A stretch of 64,000 bases of DNA from positions 62,001 to 126,000 of the forward strand of contig NZ_PHSN01000013.1 of the NCBI RefSeq assembly GCF_002871005.1, read 5' to 3'. Positions 55,375-64,000 of the stretch are shown here, piece by piece (within the stretch, counting starts at the first letter, position 1; each line of letters opens with the position of its first letter). The notes under the pieces were generated by a model. It had not been told where the DNA came from. It saw nothing but the letters and a program-made list of their open reading frames with translations, and searched no databases. The DNA is from Acidimangrovimonas sediminis (GTDB taxonomy: Bacteria > Pseudomonadota > Alphaproteobacteria > Rhodobacterales > Rhodobacteraceae). A program made the translations under genes and the position numbers.

Positions 55375-56063
55375 CACTCTCCCGGGGTGTCGGCGCCTTT
55401 CCGTTGCCCCAGGATCATAGGCCGCACCAGGTTGCGCCGCAACGCGACGCTTTCGACCAGAACCCCGCCGAGGTGCAGAACGGCGAGGATCAGGAGGAGG
55501 TTGGCCCCGGCTTCGTGAACGTCGCGAAGAAGCGTTGGCGCATGGTCACCGCCGCCCTCGCCCTGGTCCTCGCCGCCGCTACCCTGATCTCCGCTGCCCT
55601 GGTCGCCGCTACCTTGGTCGGGGGAAAGCTGCGACCAGTCGCCCTGGGCGATCACCTGCGCGCGGTTCTGGGCGTCGAACGGGGTTTCGCCACCGGTCAT
55701 CAAGAGACCGGTCGCGATCACCACCGCCAGCATCGCCCAGAGCGCGTAGACCATCAGCGCCCCCGCCGGGTTGTGCGACCGGTATTCAGGCGGGCGGCCC
55801 TTCACGACCGTGCGCAGATGCGCGATCCCGTGGCGCGGGTTCGGCGGGAACGAGACGAAGCGCGCCTCGTGCGGGCCGACGAGGCCCCACAGCAACCGCA
55901 GCACGAGAAAGCCGAGGCCGATCCAGCCGAGCCAGACGTGAAGGACGCTGCCGCCCTGGGTGAGCAGACCGTTGCCCACCACCACGGCGGCAATCCCCCA
56001 GTGGCTGAGCCGCACGACCGGGTCCCAGACCCGCGGCGGCGCGCCCTGAAGATGCGCGGCCAT
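55374..56063 (-). CDS. Cytochrome b561-type membrane protein
   Basis: This is about 229 residues with four helices and the b-heme histidines of the Ni-hydrogenase/b561 family, in VWDPVVRLSHWGIAAVV, GSVLHVWLGWIGLG and LLRDVHEAGANLLLILAVLHLGG. A loop between helices 3 and 4 carries an unusual acidic Gly/Gln repeat with DQGSG three times, then GGEDQGEGGGD. The ATG at 56063 starts one base after the PepSY gene's stop. It likely moves electrons through the membrane. Confidence 0.88.
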   Translation of the reverse strand: MAAHLQGAPPRVWDPVVRLSHWGIAAVVVGNGLLTQGGSVLHVWLGWIGLGFLVLRLLWGLVGPHEARFVSFPPNPRHGIAHLRTVVKGRPPEYRSHNPAGALMVYALWAMLAVVIATGLLMTGGETPFDAQNRAQVIAQGDWSQLSPDQGSGDQGSGDQGSGGEDQGEGGGDHAPTLLRDVHEAGANLLLILAVLHLGGVLVESVALRRNLVRPMILGQRKGADTPGE

Positions 56064-56064
56064 G

Positions 56065-56340
56065 TCAGTCCCCCTTGGTGATGCGGACAACCTTGCCGGT
56101 CTTCGGGCTGATCCTGACCTCGTGCAGCGCCTTAGAACCGGCCTCGATGCAGCGGGCCTCGACCATGCCGCCCTCGGCCTCGAAACTCTTGACCTGACAG
56201 CCGGCCTTGGCGAGAGCCGCCTTCACGGTCTTGGCGCTGGTGCCGACCTTGTCGCCCACCTTGGGCATGGCCATGGTCGCGGCGGGCAGCATCGCCAGGG
56301 CGGCGGCGAGCAGCACGGGAGCGGCGTGGATGCGTTTCAT
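56065..56340 (-). CDS. Small exported PepSY-domain protein
   Basis: This is 91 residues with a signal peptide (LLAAALAMLPAATMA-MPK). A PepSY-like domain follows: VKAALAKAGCQVKSFEAEGGMVEARCIEAGSKALHEVRISPKTGKVVRI. Two cysteines (Cys48 and Cys64) could form a disulfide. PepSY proteins next to b561-type cytochromes are common and of unsettled function. It leads the operon PepSY, cytochrome b, membrane HTH. The 252-bp gap upstream to the AI-2E permease (56341-56592) shows no other gene. Confidence 0.85.
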   Translation of the reverse strand: MKRIHAAPVLLAAALAMLPAATMAMPKVGDKVGTSAKTVKAALAKAGCQVKSFEAEGGMVEARCIEAGSKALHEVRISPKTGKVVRITKGD

Positions 56341-56592
56341 GGAGAGTGCCTTTCTGTCTTGGGTAAGGAGGAGCATTCGCCGACGGCGGGGGCGTCTTGC
56401 CCCGGGGCCGGCGGGTCCGATCTGGCCACGCCCGCGCGGCACGTCGATCTGCGCGGCGCTTAGACCCCCGGGCATAAGCACATGCTGACGGCGGCCTTCC
56501 GCTGAGCCGTGCCTGAACCACGGCGCTTGAAAGCCCTTGCCGGACCTGCCATCTCGGTAACTGGCGAAATGCGGGACGAGGCGCGCGGCGAT

Positions 56593-57765
56593 ATGGCCCT
56601 GACGGTGCGGGATCAGCTGAAATACTGGGGGGCCGCGGCAGCGGTCTTCCTGCTGGCGCTTTGGTTCCTCGGCTCGGTGATGCTGCCATTCCTCGTGGGC
56701 GGCGCCATTGCCTATTTCCTCGATCCGGTCGCCGACCGGCTGGAGGCGCTGGGGCTGAGCCGGACGCTGGCGACCGTGGTGATCTCGGTCGTGGCCCTCA
56801 TGATCTTCATCGTCGCGGGCCTCTTGATCGTGCCGCTGCTGGTGCAGCAGCTGGTCGCGCTGATCAACGAGGCGCCGCAGCTCTTCGACCAGTTGCAGAA
56901 GTTCCTCACCCACCGGTTCCCGCAACTCCTCGACCAGAATTCCGTCGTGCACCAGACGCTGATCTCGGTCGGAGAGACGATCAAGTCGCAGGGCGGGAAG
57001 CTGGCCAACTCCCTCCTGACCTCGGCGATGACAGTGATCAGCGCGGTGGTCTTCATCGTCGTCGTGCCAGTGGTGGCCTTCTACCTTCTGCTCGACTGGG
57101 ATCGGATGGTCGCCCATATCGACTCGTGGCTCCCGCGGGAGCACCGCTCGGTCATCCGCCGGCTGGCCGGCGAGATCGACGACGTGCTGGCGGGGTTCGT
57201 GCGCGGGCAGCTGACCGTCTGCCTCATCCTCGGCACATATTACGCGCTGGGGCTGATGCTCGTGGGGCTGCAATTCGGCCTGATCGTCGGCGCGATCGCG
57301 GGCTTCATCACCTTCATCCCCTATCTCGGGGCGATCACCGGCGGTTCGATCGCCATCGGCCTGGCGCTGTTCCAGTACTGGGATCACCCGTGGTGGATCG
57401 CGGCCGTGGCCGGGATCTTCGCCGTCGGCCAGACGGTGGAGGGCAACTTCCTGACGCCCAAGCTGGTGGGCCATTCGGTCGGGCTGCATCCGGTGTGGCT
57501 GCTCTTCGCGCTGTCGGCCTTCGGCACGATCTTCGGCTTCGTCGGCATGCTCGTCGCCGTGCCGGTCGCCGCGACGCTGGGGGTCCTGGCCCGGTTCGGC
57601 GTGCGGCAATACATGAACTCGCTGCTCTACCGCGGCATCGACGCGGCCGAGGAGCCCGTCGCCTCGCCCGGCGAGGAACTGCCGCGGCCCGGCGGCGCCC
57701 CGCACGCAGCCCCGTCGCACTCCCCGGCCCCATCCCCGGCCGCGCAAGGGCCACAGGACGCCTGA
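56593..57765 (+). CDS. AI-2E family transporter (PerM/YdiK type)
   Basis: This is about 390 residues with seven to eight helices. It has the family pattern VMLPFLVGGAIAYFLDPVADRLEALGLSRTLATVV, DWDRMVAHIDSWLPREHRSVI and GFITFIPYLGAITGG, and near the end EGNFLTPKLVGHSVGLHPVW. The C-terminal tail is Pro/Ala-rich. Members export AI-2 or act as Na+/H+ exchangers, so the substrate is open. The ATG at 56593 is chosen, with 56569 possible. hdaA starts two bases after its stop, as often seen in this group. Confidence 0.88.
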   Translation: MALTVRDQLKYWGAAAAVFLLALWFLGSVMLPFLVGGAIAYFLDPVADRLEALGLSRTLATVVISVVALMIFIVAGLLIVPLLVQQLVALINEAPQLFDQLQKFLTHRFPQLLDQNSVVHQTLISVGETIKSQGGKLANSLLTSAMTVISAVVFIVVVPVVAFYLLLDWDRMVAHIDSWLPREHRSVIRRLAGEIDDVLAGFVRGQLTVCLILGTYYALGLMLVGLQFGLIVGAIAGFITFIPYLGAITGGSIAIGLALFQYWDHPWWIAAVAGIFAVGQTVEGNFLTPKLVGHSVGLHPVWLLFALSAFGTIFGFVGMLVAVPVAATLGVLARFGVRQYMNSLLYRGIDAAEEPVASPGEELPRPGGAPHAAPSHSPAPSPAAQGPQDA

Positions 57766-57767
57766 GC

Positions 57768-58439
57768 ATGATCCGGCAACTGACATTCGACCTGCCCGTG
57801 CGCGAGGCACTGGGGCGCGAGGATTTCTTCGTCTCGCGGGCGAATGCCGTGGCGCTGGCCGCCCTCGATACCTGGCCGCACTGGCCGCAGGGCAAGATGG
57901 CGCTGACCGGGCCGGCCGGCGCGGGCAAGACCCACCTCGCCCATGTCTGGGCGCGCGAGGCCGAGGCCCGTATCATCCGCGCCCAGGAGCTTGCGGCGAC
58001 CGACCTGCCCGGCCTGGGGCTGCGCGTGGTGGTCGAGGACGCCGATGCGATGGCGGGCAATCGCCCGGCCGAGGAGGCGCTGTTTCACCTGCACAACCTC
58101 GTGCTCGCCTCGGGCGGGCGGCTTCTGGTCACCGCGCAGAGCGCGCCGAACCGCTGGCCGCTCACCCTGCCCGATCTCGCCAGCCGGCTGCAGGCGGCGG
58201 CGGTGGCGCGGCTCGACCCGCCCGACGACGCCCTGCTCGCCGCTGTGGTGATGAAGCTGTTCGCCGACCGCCAGATGGCGGTGGCGCCGCCCGTGATCTC
58301 CTATCTCGCGGCGCGGATCGACCGGTCCTTCGCCGCCGCCCGCGATGCCGTGGCACGGATCGACCGGCTCGCCCTCACCGCCGGGCGCACCGTCACCCGC
58401 CCGCTGGTGGCCGAGGCGATGGGCTGGGACGGCGCCTGA
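57768..58439 (+). CDS. hdaA: DnaA-related regulatory ATPase HdaA
   Basis: This is a 223-residue AAA+ protein. It starts [23 protein letters not shown], where QLTFDL resembles the clamp-binding motif of Hda. It has [12 protein letters not shown] (Walker A), VVVEDADAM (Walker B) and [16 protein letters not shown] (sensor/arginine region). Hda with the sliding clamp stimulates ATP hydrolysis by DnaA after initiation, preventing re-replication. It is tightly spaced after the AI-2E gene and followed by ppk, the usual neighbour in this group as I recall. Confidence 0.9.
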   Translation: MIRQLTFDLPVREALGREDFFVSRANAVALAALDTWPHWPQGKMALTGPAGAGKTHLAHVWAREAEARIIRAQELAATDLPGLGLRVVVEDADAMAGNRPAEEALFHLHNLVLASGGRLLVTAQSAPNRWPLTLPDLASRLQAAAVARLDPPDDALLAAVVMKLFADRQMAVAPPVISYLAARIDRSFAAARDAVARIDRLALTAGRTVTRPLVAEAMGWDGA

Positions 58440-58590
58440 CCCTCTTCGGTCGCCTGCCCCGCCACGGCACAGCCGACCACCACCGCCGCCCGCCCGGGTT
58501 CCAGCACCGCCGATGAGGGCTGGCCACACCGCTCCCCGCGCTGCATTATCACGTCACCCAACCGTCACGAAGAGTGCCCATAAGGCCCAC

Positions 58591-60765
58591 ATGACAAACG
58601 CCGATTACCTCTCTGCCCCGTTCCCCGACGCCGCCGAACTGCCCGAGTCCGAGGTCGGCGGCCCGAAGCGCTATTTCAACCGCGAACTGTCGTGGCTGGC
58701 CTTCAACTGGCGCGTGGTCGAAGAGGCGCGCAACCCGCGCGTCCCGCTGCTGGAACGGGTGCGGTTCCTGTCGATCTCGGCCACCAATCTTGACGAATTC
58801 TATACCGTCCGCGTCGCCGGCCTGCGCGAGCTGGCCCGCGCCGGCAACACCATGCCCGCCGCCGACGGCCGCAGCCCGACCGAACAGCTGGTGCTGATCA
58901 ACGAGGACGCCCGCCGCCTTCTGCAATCGCAGCAGGGCATCTGGACCAAGCTGAAGAAGGAGCTGGAGGCCGAGGGCATCACCCTGCTGACACGGGCAAA
59001 GCTGACCCGGCGCGACCACCGCTTCCTCGAGGATTACTTCCTGAGCCAGGTCTTCCCGGTGCTGTCGCCGCTGGCGATCGACCCGGCGCACCCCTTTCCG
59101 TTCATCCCCAACACCGGCTTCTGCCTCGCGCTGCAACTCGAACGCGCCTCGGACCAGCGCGCGCTGCAGGCGCTTCTGCCGATCCCCGCGCAGGTCGCGC
59201 GCTTCGTGCCGCTGCCGGCCGAAGACGGAGAATTCCGCTTCCTGCCGCTGGAGGAGCTGCTGCTCCTGCACCTCGGCCTCATCTTCCCAGGCTACCGCGA
59301 CGCCGGCCATTGCGCCTTCCGCGTGCTGCGCGACAGCGACCTGGAGGTCGAGGACGAGGCCGAGGACCTAGTACGCGAGTTCGAGGTCGCGCTGAAGCGC
59401 CGTCGCCGGGGCGAGGTCATCCGCATGACCATCACCTCGCATGCGCCCGACGACCTGCGCGAGACGGTAATGAAGGAGCTGGGCGTCTCGCCCGACGAGG
59501 TGATCGAGATGCGCGGCCTTCTGGGCGTGGCCGACCTCAAGGAACTGGTCCTCGACCAGCGGCGCGACCTGTTGTGGCCCAGCTTCACCCCGCGGGTGCC
59601 CGAGCGGGTTCAGGACCACGAGGGCGACATGTTCGCGGCGATCCGGCAGAAGGACATGCTGCTGCATCACCCCTACGAGACCTTCGACATGGTGATCCGC
59701 TTCCTCGACCAGGCGGCGCGCGATCCCAACGTCCTTGCGATCAAGCAGACGCTCTACCGCACCTCGCGCGACAGCCCGATCGTCTCGGCGCTGTGCGAGG
59801 CGGCCGAGGCCGGCAAGTCGGTGACCGCGCTGGTGGAGCTGAAGGCGCGGTTCGACGAGGCCGCGAACATCCGCCAGTCGCGCCGGCTGGAACGGGCGGG
59901 CGCGCATGTCGTCTATGGTTTCCTGCACCTCAAGACCCATGCCAAGATCAGTACCGTCGTGCGGCGCGAGGGCGACCAGCTGGTGACCTATACCCATTAC
60001 GGCACCGGCAACTACCACCCGATCACGGCGCGGATCTACACCGACCTGAGCTTCTTCACCTGCGATGCCTCGCTCGGGCGCGACGCGACCAAGGTGTTCA
60101 ACTACCTGTCGGGCTATGCACAGCCCGAGGGGCTGGAAAACCTCGCGATCTCGCCCATCAACCTGAAATCGCGGCTGATCTCGTCGATCGCGGCCGAGGC
60201 GGAACACGCCCGCGCGGGCCGGCCGGCCGAGATCTGGGCGAAGATGAACGCGCTGACAGAACCCGAGGTGATCGACGCGCTTTATGCCGCCTCGGGCGCG
60301 GGGGTGAAGATCAACCTGGTGATCCGAGGGATCTGCAACCTGCGGCCCGGGATCAAGGGGCTGTCGGACAACATCCGGGTCAAGTCGATCGTCGGGCGGT
60401 TCCTCGAACACAGCCGGATCGTATGCTTCGGCAACGGCCACGGCCTGCCGTCCGACCTCGCCCGGGTCTACATCTCGTCGGCAGACTGGATGGAACGCAA
60501 TCTCAACCGGCGGGTCGAGACGCTGGTCGAGATCAAGAACCGCACCGTGAAGGAACAGATCGTCGGCCAGATCATGGCCGCCAACCTCGCCGACGAGGCG
60601 CAGAGCTTCCTGTTGCAGCCCGACGGGCACTACATCCGGCAGCTCAACCCCGCTGACGGCGCGCTGTTCAACTGCCACCGGTTCTTCATGGAGAATCCCT
60701 CGCTCTCGGGCCGCGGCAGCGCCGGGGCGGCGGACGTGCCGCAGCTGGCCCGCCTGAAGACCTGA
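58591..60765 (+). CDS. ppk: Polyphosphate kinase
   Basis: This is 724 residues, full length for PPK1. The N-terminal domain starts [21 protein letters not shown]. The middle has [34 protein letters not shown]. The two phospholipase-D-like C-terminal domains contain the catalytic His in HLKTHAKIS and later [14 protein letters not shown]. It polymerises the gamma-phosphate of ATP into polyphosphate, reversibly. It lies 137 bp before ppx, with a long hairpin between. Confidence 0.96.
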   Translation: MTNADYLSAPFPDAAELPESEVGGPKRYFNRELSWLAFNWRVVEEARNPRVPLLERVRFLSISATNLDEFYTVRVAGLRELARAGNTMPAADGRSPTEQLVLINEDARRLLQSQQGIWTKLKKELEAEGITLLTRAKLTRRDHRFLEDYFLSQVFPVLSPLAIDPAHPFPFIPNTGFCLALQLERASDQRALQALLPIPAQVARFVPLPAEDGEFRFLPLEELLLLHLGLIFPGYRDAGHCAFRVLRDSDLEVEDEAEDLVREFEVALKRRRRGEVIRMTITSHAPDDLRETVMKELGVSPDEVIEMRGLLGVADLKELVLDQRRDLLWPSFTPRVPERVQDHEGDMFAAIRQKDMLLHHPYETFDMVIRFLDQAARDPNVLAIKQTLYRTSRDSPIVSALCEAAEAGKSVTALVELKARFDEAANIRQSRRLERAGAHVVYGFLHLKTHAKISTVVRREGDQLVTYTHYGTGNYHPITARIYTDLSFFTCDASLGRDATKVFNYLSGYAQPEGLENLAISPINLKSRLISSIAAEAEHARAGRPAEIWAKMNALTEPEVIDALYAASGAGVKINLVIRGICNLRPGIKGLSDNIRVKSIVGRFLEHSRIVCFGNGHGLPSDLARVYISSADWMERNLNRRVETLVEIKNRTVKEQIVGQIMAANLADEAQSFLLQPDGHYIRQLNPADGALFNCHRFFMENPSLSGRGSAGAADVPQLARLKT

Positions 60766-60775
60766 CCCCCGCCGC

Positions 60776-60839
60776 CTCCTCGCCCGCCTGACGGCGTCTC
60801 CTCGTCCCCGCGACGAAGCGCCGGCAGGCAGGCGAGGAG
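60776..60839 (+). promoter_or_regulatory. Long hairpin between ppk and ppx
   Basis: Arms at 60776-60796 and 60819-60839 pair at 19 of 21 positions (CTCCTCGCCCGCCTGACGGC and its near complement). The 22-base loop holds a further TCGTC/GACGA stem. There is no T-run, so it is more likely an RNA-stability, attenuation or differential-expression element than a simple terminator. Confidence 0.6.
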
Positions 60840-60902
60840 CGCCCCCATTGACGCCCCCCTTCGCACCCGGCACTCTCTGGGCGAACGAGCTGGGACCGCC
60901 CG

Positions 60903-62471
60903 ATGAACGACACGACACCCCCGGGCGAAGATTGGGGCCCCTTCGGGCGCCCTATCTTCGAAGACCCCTCCGCCCGCGCCCTGTCGCGAATCGGCGTGGT
61001 GGACGTCGGCTCGAACTCGGTCCGCCTCGTCGTCTTCGACGGCGCCGCGCGCTCGCCTGCCTATTTCTACAACGAGAAAATCCTCTGCGGCCTCGGCCAG
61101 GGCCTCGCCGCCACCGGCCGGCTGAACCCGGAGGGGCGGATCCGTGCCCTCGCCGCGCTCAAGCGCTTTGTCGCGCTGGCGCGTTCGATGGGCATCCCCG
61201 TGCTGACCGCCGTCGCCACCGCCGCGATGCGCGAGGCCGAAGATGGCGACGATTTCCGCGCCGAGGTGCTGCGCGAGACCGGGTTGCGCCTTTGGGTCAT
61301 CGACGGCCCGGAGGAGGCACGGCTGTCAGCGCAGGGTGTCCTTCTGGGCTGGCCCGAGGCCGAGGGCATCGTCTGCGACATCGGCGGTTCCTCGATGGAG
61401 CTGGCGGTCGTGGGCGAGGGCCGCATCGGCAAGCGCGTGACCTCGCCGCTGGGGCCCTTCCGCCTGCAGCAGATCGAGGGCGGGCCGAAGGACCGGCGCA
61501 AGCATATCGAGAAGATCATCGAGGAGTTGGCCGAGACGCTGAACACCGGCCACAAGCGGATCTACCTCGTCGGCGGCTCGTGGCGGGCGATCGCCAAGAT
61601 CGACATGGTGCGCCGCGACTATCCCCTGTCGGTGCTGCACGAATACCGCATGACGCCGAAGCAGCTGACCCAGACGCTCGACCTGATCGCGGAAAACGAC
61701 ATGGCCGAGATGCGGTCGCGCACCGGCACCTCCTCGGCCCGGATGGACCTGGTGCCGCTGGCCGCCGAGGTGCTGCGCCAGCTGATCAGGACCTTCCGCC
61801 CGAAGGAGATCGACATCTCGGCCTACGGCATTCGCGAGGGGCTGCTTTACGAACAGATGCCGCAGCGCCTGCGCGCCCGCGACCCGCTGATCGAAAGCTG
61901 CCGCTTCGCCGAGGCGACGAGCGCGCGCCAGCCCGGGTTCGGCAAGAAGCTCTACACCTTCCTGCAACCGCTCTTTCGCAATGCAACGCCCCAGCACCAC
62001 CGGCTGATCAAGGCGGCGTGCCTGCTGCACGACACGACCTGGCGCGCCCATCCCGACTATCGCGCCGAGGTCTGTTTCGACAACGCGACCCGGGCGAACC
62101 TCGGCGGGCTGAACCACCCGGAGCGGGTCTTCCTCGGCCTGTCTCTCCTGCACCGCTACAAGAACAGCCGGTCCGGCACGCCGTTCGAACCGCTCTTCAA
62201 GCTGCTGAGCGAGGATCAGCTGCTGGAGGCCGAGGTGCTGGGAAAGGCCATTCGCTTCGGCGCGATGATCGCGATGGACGACCCGACCCGGGTGGCCGAA
62301 CTGCGCTACTTCCCTCGCAAGGAGGTGCTGGAGCTGCGCCTCAAGGAAGACGGAGAGGAGCTTTACGGCGAGGTCGCACAGGCGCGCTTTGCCTCGCTCT
62401 GCGCGGCACTGAAAGTCACCCCGCAGGTGCACGTCATGCGCGCCCACGCCCATCCCGAACGGCGGCGCTAA
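60903..62471 (+). CDS. ppx: Exopolyphosphatase / Ppx-GppA family phosphatase
   Basis: This is 522 residues. The actin-like ATPase domain has VVDVGSNSVRLVVFDG, AVATAAMREAEDG, GIVCDIGGSSMELAVV (phosphate loops) and YLVGGSWRAIAKID. A C-terminal HD-type helical domain has ACLLHDTTWRAHPDY. It releases phosphate from polyphosphate ends or converts pppGpp to ppGpp. Paired with ppk, it completes a polyphosphate make-and-break unit. Confidence 0.93.
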   Translation: MNDTTPPGEDWGPFGRPIFEDPSARALSRIGVVDVGSNSVRLVVFDGAARSPAYFYNEKILCGLGQGLAATGRLNPEGRIRALAALKRFVALARSMGIPVLTAVATAAMREAEDGDDFRAEVLRETGLRLWVIDGPEEARLSAQGVLLGWPEAEGIVCDIGGSSMELAVVGEGRIGKRVTSPLGPFRLQQIEGGPKDRRKHIEKIIEELAETLNTGHKRIYLVGGSWRAIAKIDMVRRDYPLSVLHEYRMTPKQLTQTLDLIAENDMAEMRSRTGTSSARMDLVPLAAEVLRQLIRTFRPKEIDISAYGIREGLLYEQMPQRLRARDPLIESCRFAEATSARQPGFGKKLYTFLQPLFRNATPQHHRLIKAACLLHDTTWRAHPDYRAEVCFDNATRANLGGLNHPERVFLGLSLLHRYKNSRSGTPFEPLFKLLSEDQLLEAEVLGKAIRFGAMIAMDDPTRVAELRYFPRKEVLELRLKEDGEELYGEVAQARFASLCAALKVTPQVHVMRAHAHPERRR

Positions 62472-62475
62472 GGCG

Positions 62476-62895
62476 CTAGAGCTCCGTCTCGTTGCCCGAG
62501 TCGCCGGGTGGCACGGGCACCAGCGGCACCTTGCGGCGGATCAGGATGTCGCCGTTGGGCAGGACCTGCGGCGCCTCGTAGGCCGACAGATCCCCCATCA
62601 GCTGGACCAGCGTCGCCATCATCGCGCGCATCTTCGGCTCCATCTGCGCGGTCAGGCCACGCAGCATCAGCTTCGTCCCCTCCTGCATCAGATCGAAGCC
62701 CTTCGAGACATCGCCGGTGGACCCCTCACCCTTGCCGCTGTTACCCGTGCCACCACTGGCCGTGGCACCACCCTCGCCCATCGCACCCTCGCCCTTCGGC
62801 GGCGCGCCAGCCCCCGGCCCCGCCACGGGCGGAGCCTCCGCCAGCGCGGGGCAGGCGGCGAGCAGAAGGCACAGAAGCGGCACGATCGGTTTCAT
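62476..62895 (-). CDS. Small exported Gly-rich protein of unknown function
   Basis: This is 139 residues. A signal peptide ends near ACPALA-EAP. Next is a 50-residue low-complexity segment rich in Gly/Pro/Lys/Glu (GAGAPPKGEGAMGEGGATASGG). An ordered helical part follows: KGFDLMQEGTKLMLRGLTAQMEPKMRAMMATLVQLMGDLSAYEAPQVLPNGDILIRRK. Similar proteins are common in Rhodobacteraceae as I recall, without known function. It is convergent with ppx (stops 4 bp apart). Confidence 0.7.
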   Translation of the reverse strand: MKPIVPLLCLLLAACPALAEAPPVAGPGAGAPPKGEGAMGEGGATASGGTGNSGKGEGSTGDVSKGFDLMQEGTKLMLRGLTAQMEPKMRAMMATLVQLMGDLSAYEAPQVLPNGDILIRRKVPLVPVPPGDSGNETEL

Positions 62896-62941
62896 CCCCG
62901 GATCATAGCCCAGCCGCCCCGAGTCGCCCAAGCGTGCCCGC

Positions 62942-63991
62942 TCAGATCTGCAGATCCACGCTCACCGGGAAATGGTCCGACGCGGCCAGCAGCGCGTCGC
63001 GCAGCTCGGGCACCCGCCAACAGCCCGGATCGTCCAGCGGATGCCAGATCCGCCAGCGCGCGCCCTTCGCCGCAAGATCGGGGCTGAGCATGACGTAATC
63101 GAGCAGCGCCGAAAGATAGCGATGCTGGTCGGCCAGCCAGAACCTGGCCGAGGTGGGCTGGGCCGCAAGTTTCGACGACAGCGCAAGCCCCGCATGCGGT
63201 TCGATCAGTGCCCGCGCCGGATCGCTGCCCGCGCCGAGGCCCAGCACGATCTCAAGCCCCGAACGGCCGAACAGCTTTTCGTATTCGTCCAACCCCGGGC
63301 CGTCGTTGAAATCGCCCAGCACCACCAGCGGCGCGCCAAGGTCGAGGATCTCGTCCACCCGGGCACGCAGCCAGACGCATTGCGCCAGCTGCTTGCGGCG
63401 GTTCTCGATCGCGATACGCCGTGCCTCATGGGCGTTTCTGGCGCCATGGGGGGCCTTCGACTTGGCATGTACCCCGATCATGCGGAAGGCAAAGCCCTCG
63501 CGCGTGGTCACCGCCAGTTCCAGCGGCGGCTTGGAAAAGGTGATGATCTCGGGCGCCGCGTCGATATCCAGATCGTAGCGGAACGCCCCGTCGAAGCGTG
63601 GCGCCCCCGCCGGCCCCGCCGGCGCGCCCTTCTTGCCGGTCGGCGCCCCCATCGGGTCATGCACCGCCTCGATCACGTCGGGATCGTAAAGCAGCGCAAT
63701 CTCCTGCTCGGTTTCCGACGGGAACCCCAACACCGCCCGCCGCGCCCGCAGGCCGAAATGCGCGGCGAAGGTTTCCAGCTGGCCCACGGTGGTGCGGCGG
63801 CGGTTCTGGTCGGGCGCTTCGATCACCATCACCGCGTCGGCGTCGAGCGCGGTGAAGACGATCCCCAGCGCGCCCAGCTGATCCGCCCGCGTCACTTCGT
63901 AGCGCGCCGACCATTCGCCATCGGCAAGCATCCTGCCCGTCGGGCCGAAGAGGTTGCCGAACCATTCGACGTTGTAGCTGGCAATCCGCAT
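62942..63991 (-). CDS. Endonuclease/exonuclease/phosphatase family protein
   Basis: This is 349 residues of the EEP fold. The start MRIASYNVEWFGNLF and the acid in VMVIEAPDQNR are metal ligands. RMIGVHAKSKAPHGA supplies a His, VVLGDFNDGPG the Asp/Asn, and LLDYVMLSPD and ASDHFPVSVDL the final Asp-His. The family includes DNases, sphingomyelinases and phosphatases. No signal peptide is seen. A 38-residue Gly/Pro/Ala-rich loop (APTGKKGAPAGPAGAP) is inserted. The start lies nine bases from the window edge, so its upstream context is unseen. Confidence 0.85.
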   Translation of the reverse strand: MRIASYNVEWFGNLFGPTGRMLADGEWSARYEVTRADQLGALGIVFTALDADAVMVIEAPDQNRRRTTVGQLETFAAHFGLRARRAVLGFPSETEQEIALLYDPDVIEAVHDPMGAPTGKKGAPAGPAGAPRFDGAFRYDLDIDAAPEIITFSKPPLELAVTTREGFAFRMIGVHAKSKAPHGARNAHEARRIAIENRRKQLAQCVWLRARVDEILDLGAPLVVLGDFNDGPGLDEYEKLFGRSGLEIVLGLGAGSDPARALIEPHAGLALSSKLAAQPTSARFWLADQHRYLSALLDYVMLSPDLAAKGARWRIWHPLDDPGCWRVPELRDALLAASDHFPVSVDLQI

Positions 63992-64000
63992 CCCCGCTCC

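Overview
The window is GC-rich DNA (about two thirds G+C), tightly packed with genes, from an alphaproteobacterium. It is most likely a member of the Rhodobacteraceae (Rhodobacter/Rhodovulum/Paracoccus type). Evidence: a CenR-type response regulator, HdaA, a short proS, DUF1467 next to methylmalonyl-CoA epimerase, a RibA with a degenerate RibB-like half, and a TTAA-N7-TTAG box like a CtrA site. Sixty protein genes are called, the first cut by the window edge. I see no tRNA, rRNA, CRISPR array, prophage or insertion sequence.

Layout. 1-3.2 kb: end of an aldo/keto reductase, a PCu(A)C copper chaperone pair, rpmB and meaB. 3.2-13.8 kb: a surface-polysaccharide island with a phosphopantetheinyl transferase, two GT4 glycosyltransferases, a Wzc-type autokinase, a polymerase/ligase-like membrane protein, a secreted clan-A glycosidase and a pyruvyl transferase. 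13.8-17.7 kb: a three-subunit molybdenum hydroxylase operon with its own MoaD/ThiS-like protein. 18-21.4 kb: phosphomannomutase, an HSL-type esterase and a class II aldolase. 21.6-28.9 kb: a peptide-type ABC transporter with a CocE-family hydrolase. 29-34.3 kb: choline sulfatase, an FMN reductase and a NitT/TauT/Ssu-type ABC transporter. 34.5-45 kb: mostly housekeeping and redox genes (cytochrome c, OsmC, enolase, globin, nitroreductase, mce, ribA, two response regulators). 45-56 kb: a fused oxoprolinase/hydantoinase, lolCD, a PQQ-type sugar dehydrogenase, proS and a cytochrome b561/PepSY/membrane-HTH operon. 56.5-64 kb: an AI-2E family permease, hdaA, ppk, ppx and an EEP-family nuclease/phosphatase.

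The most interesting signals are non-coding. A compact small-RNA-like gene lies downstream of cenR, with a TATAAT box, two hairpins, an unpaired CCUCCC and a strong intrinsic terminator. A roughly 200-bp intergenic repeat occurs in at least three copies, and its central hairpin changes sequence but keeps its pairing. A second repeat family carries an AAATATCC box followed by a GC hairpin and lies 3' of plus-strand genes. A long imperfect hairpin sits between ppk and ppx.

Functionally, the window joins cell-envelope export (polysaccharide, LolCD) with nutrient scavenging (peptides, sulfate esters or sulfonates, oxoproline-type compounds), polyphosphate turnover and cell-cycle regulators. All functions are read from sequence motifs and neighbours only; no database search was possible.
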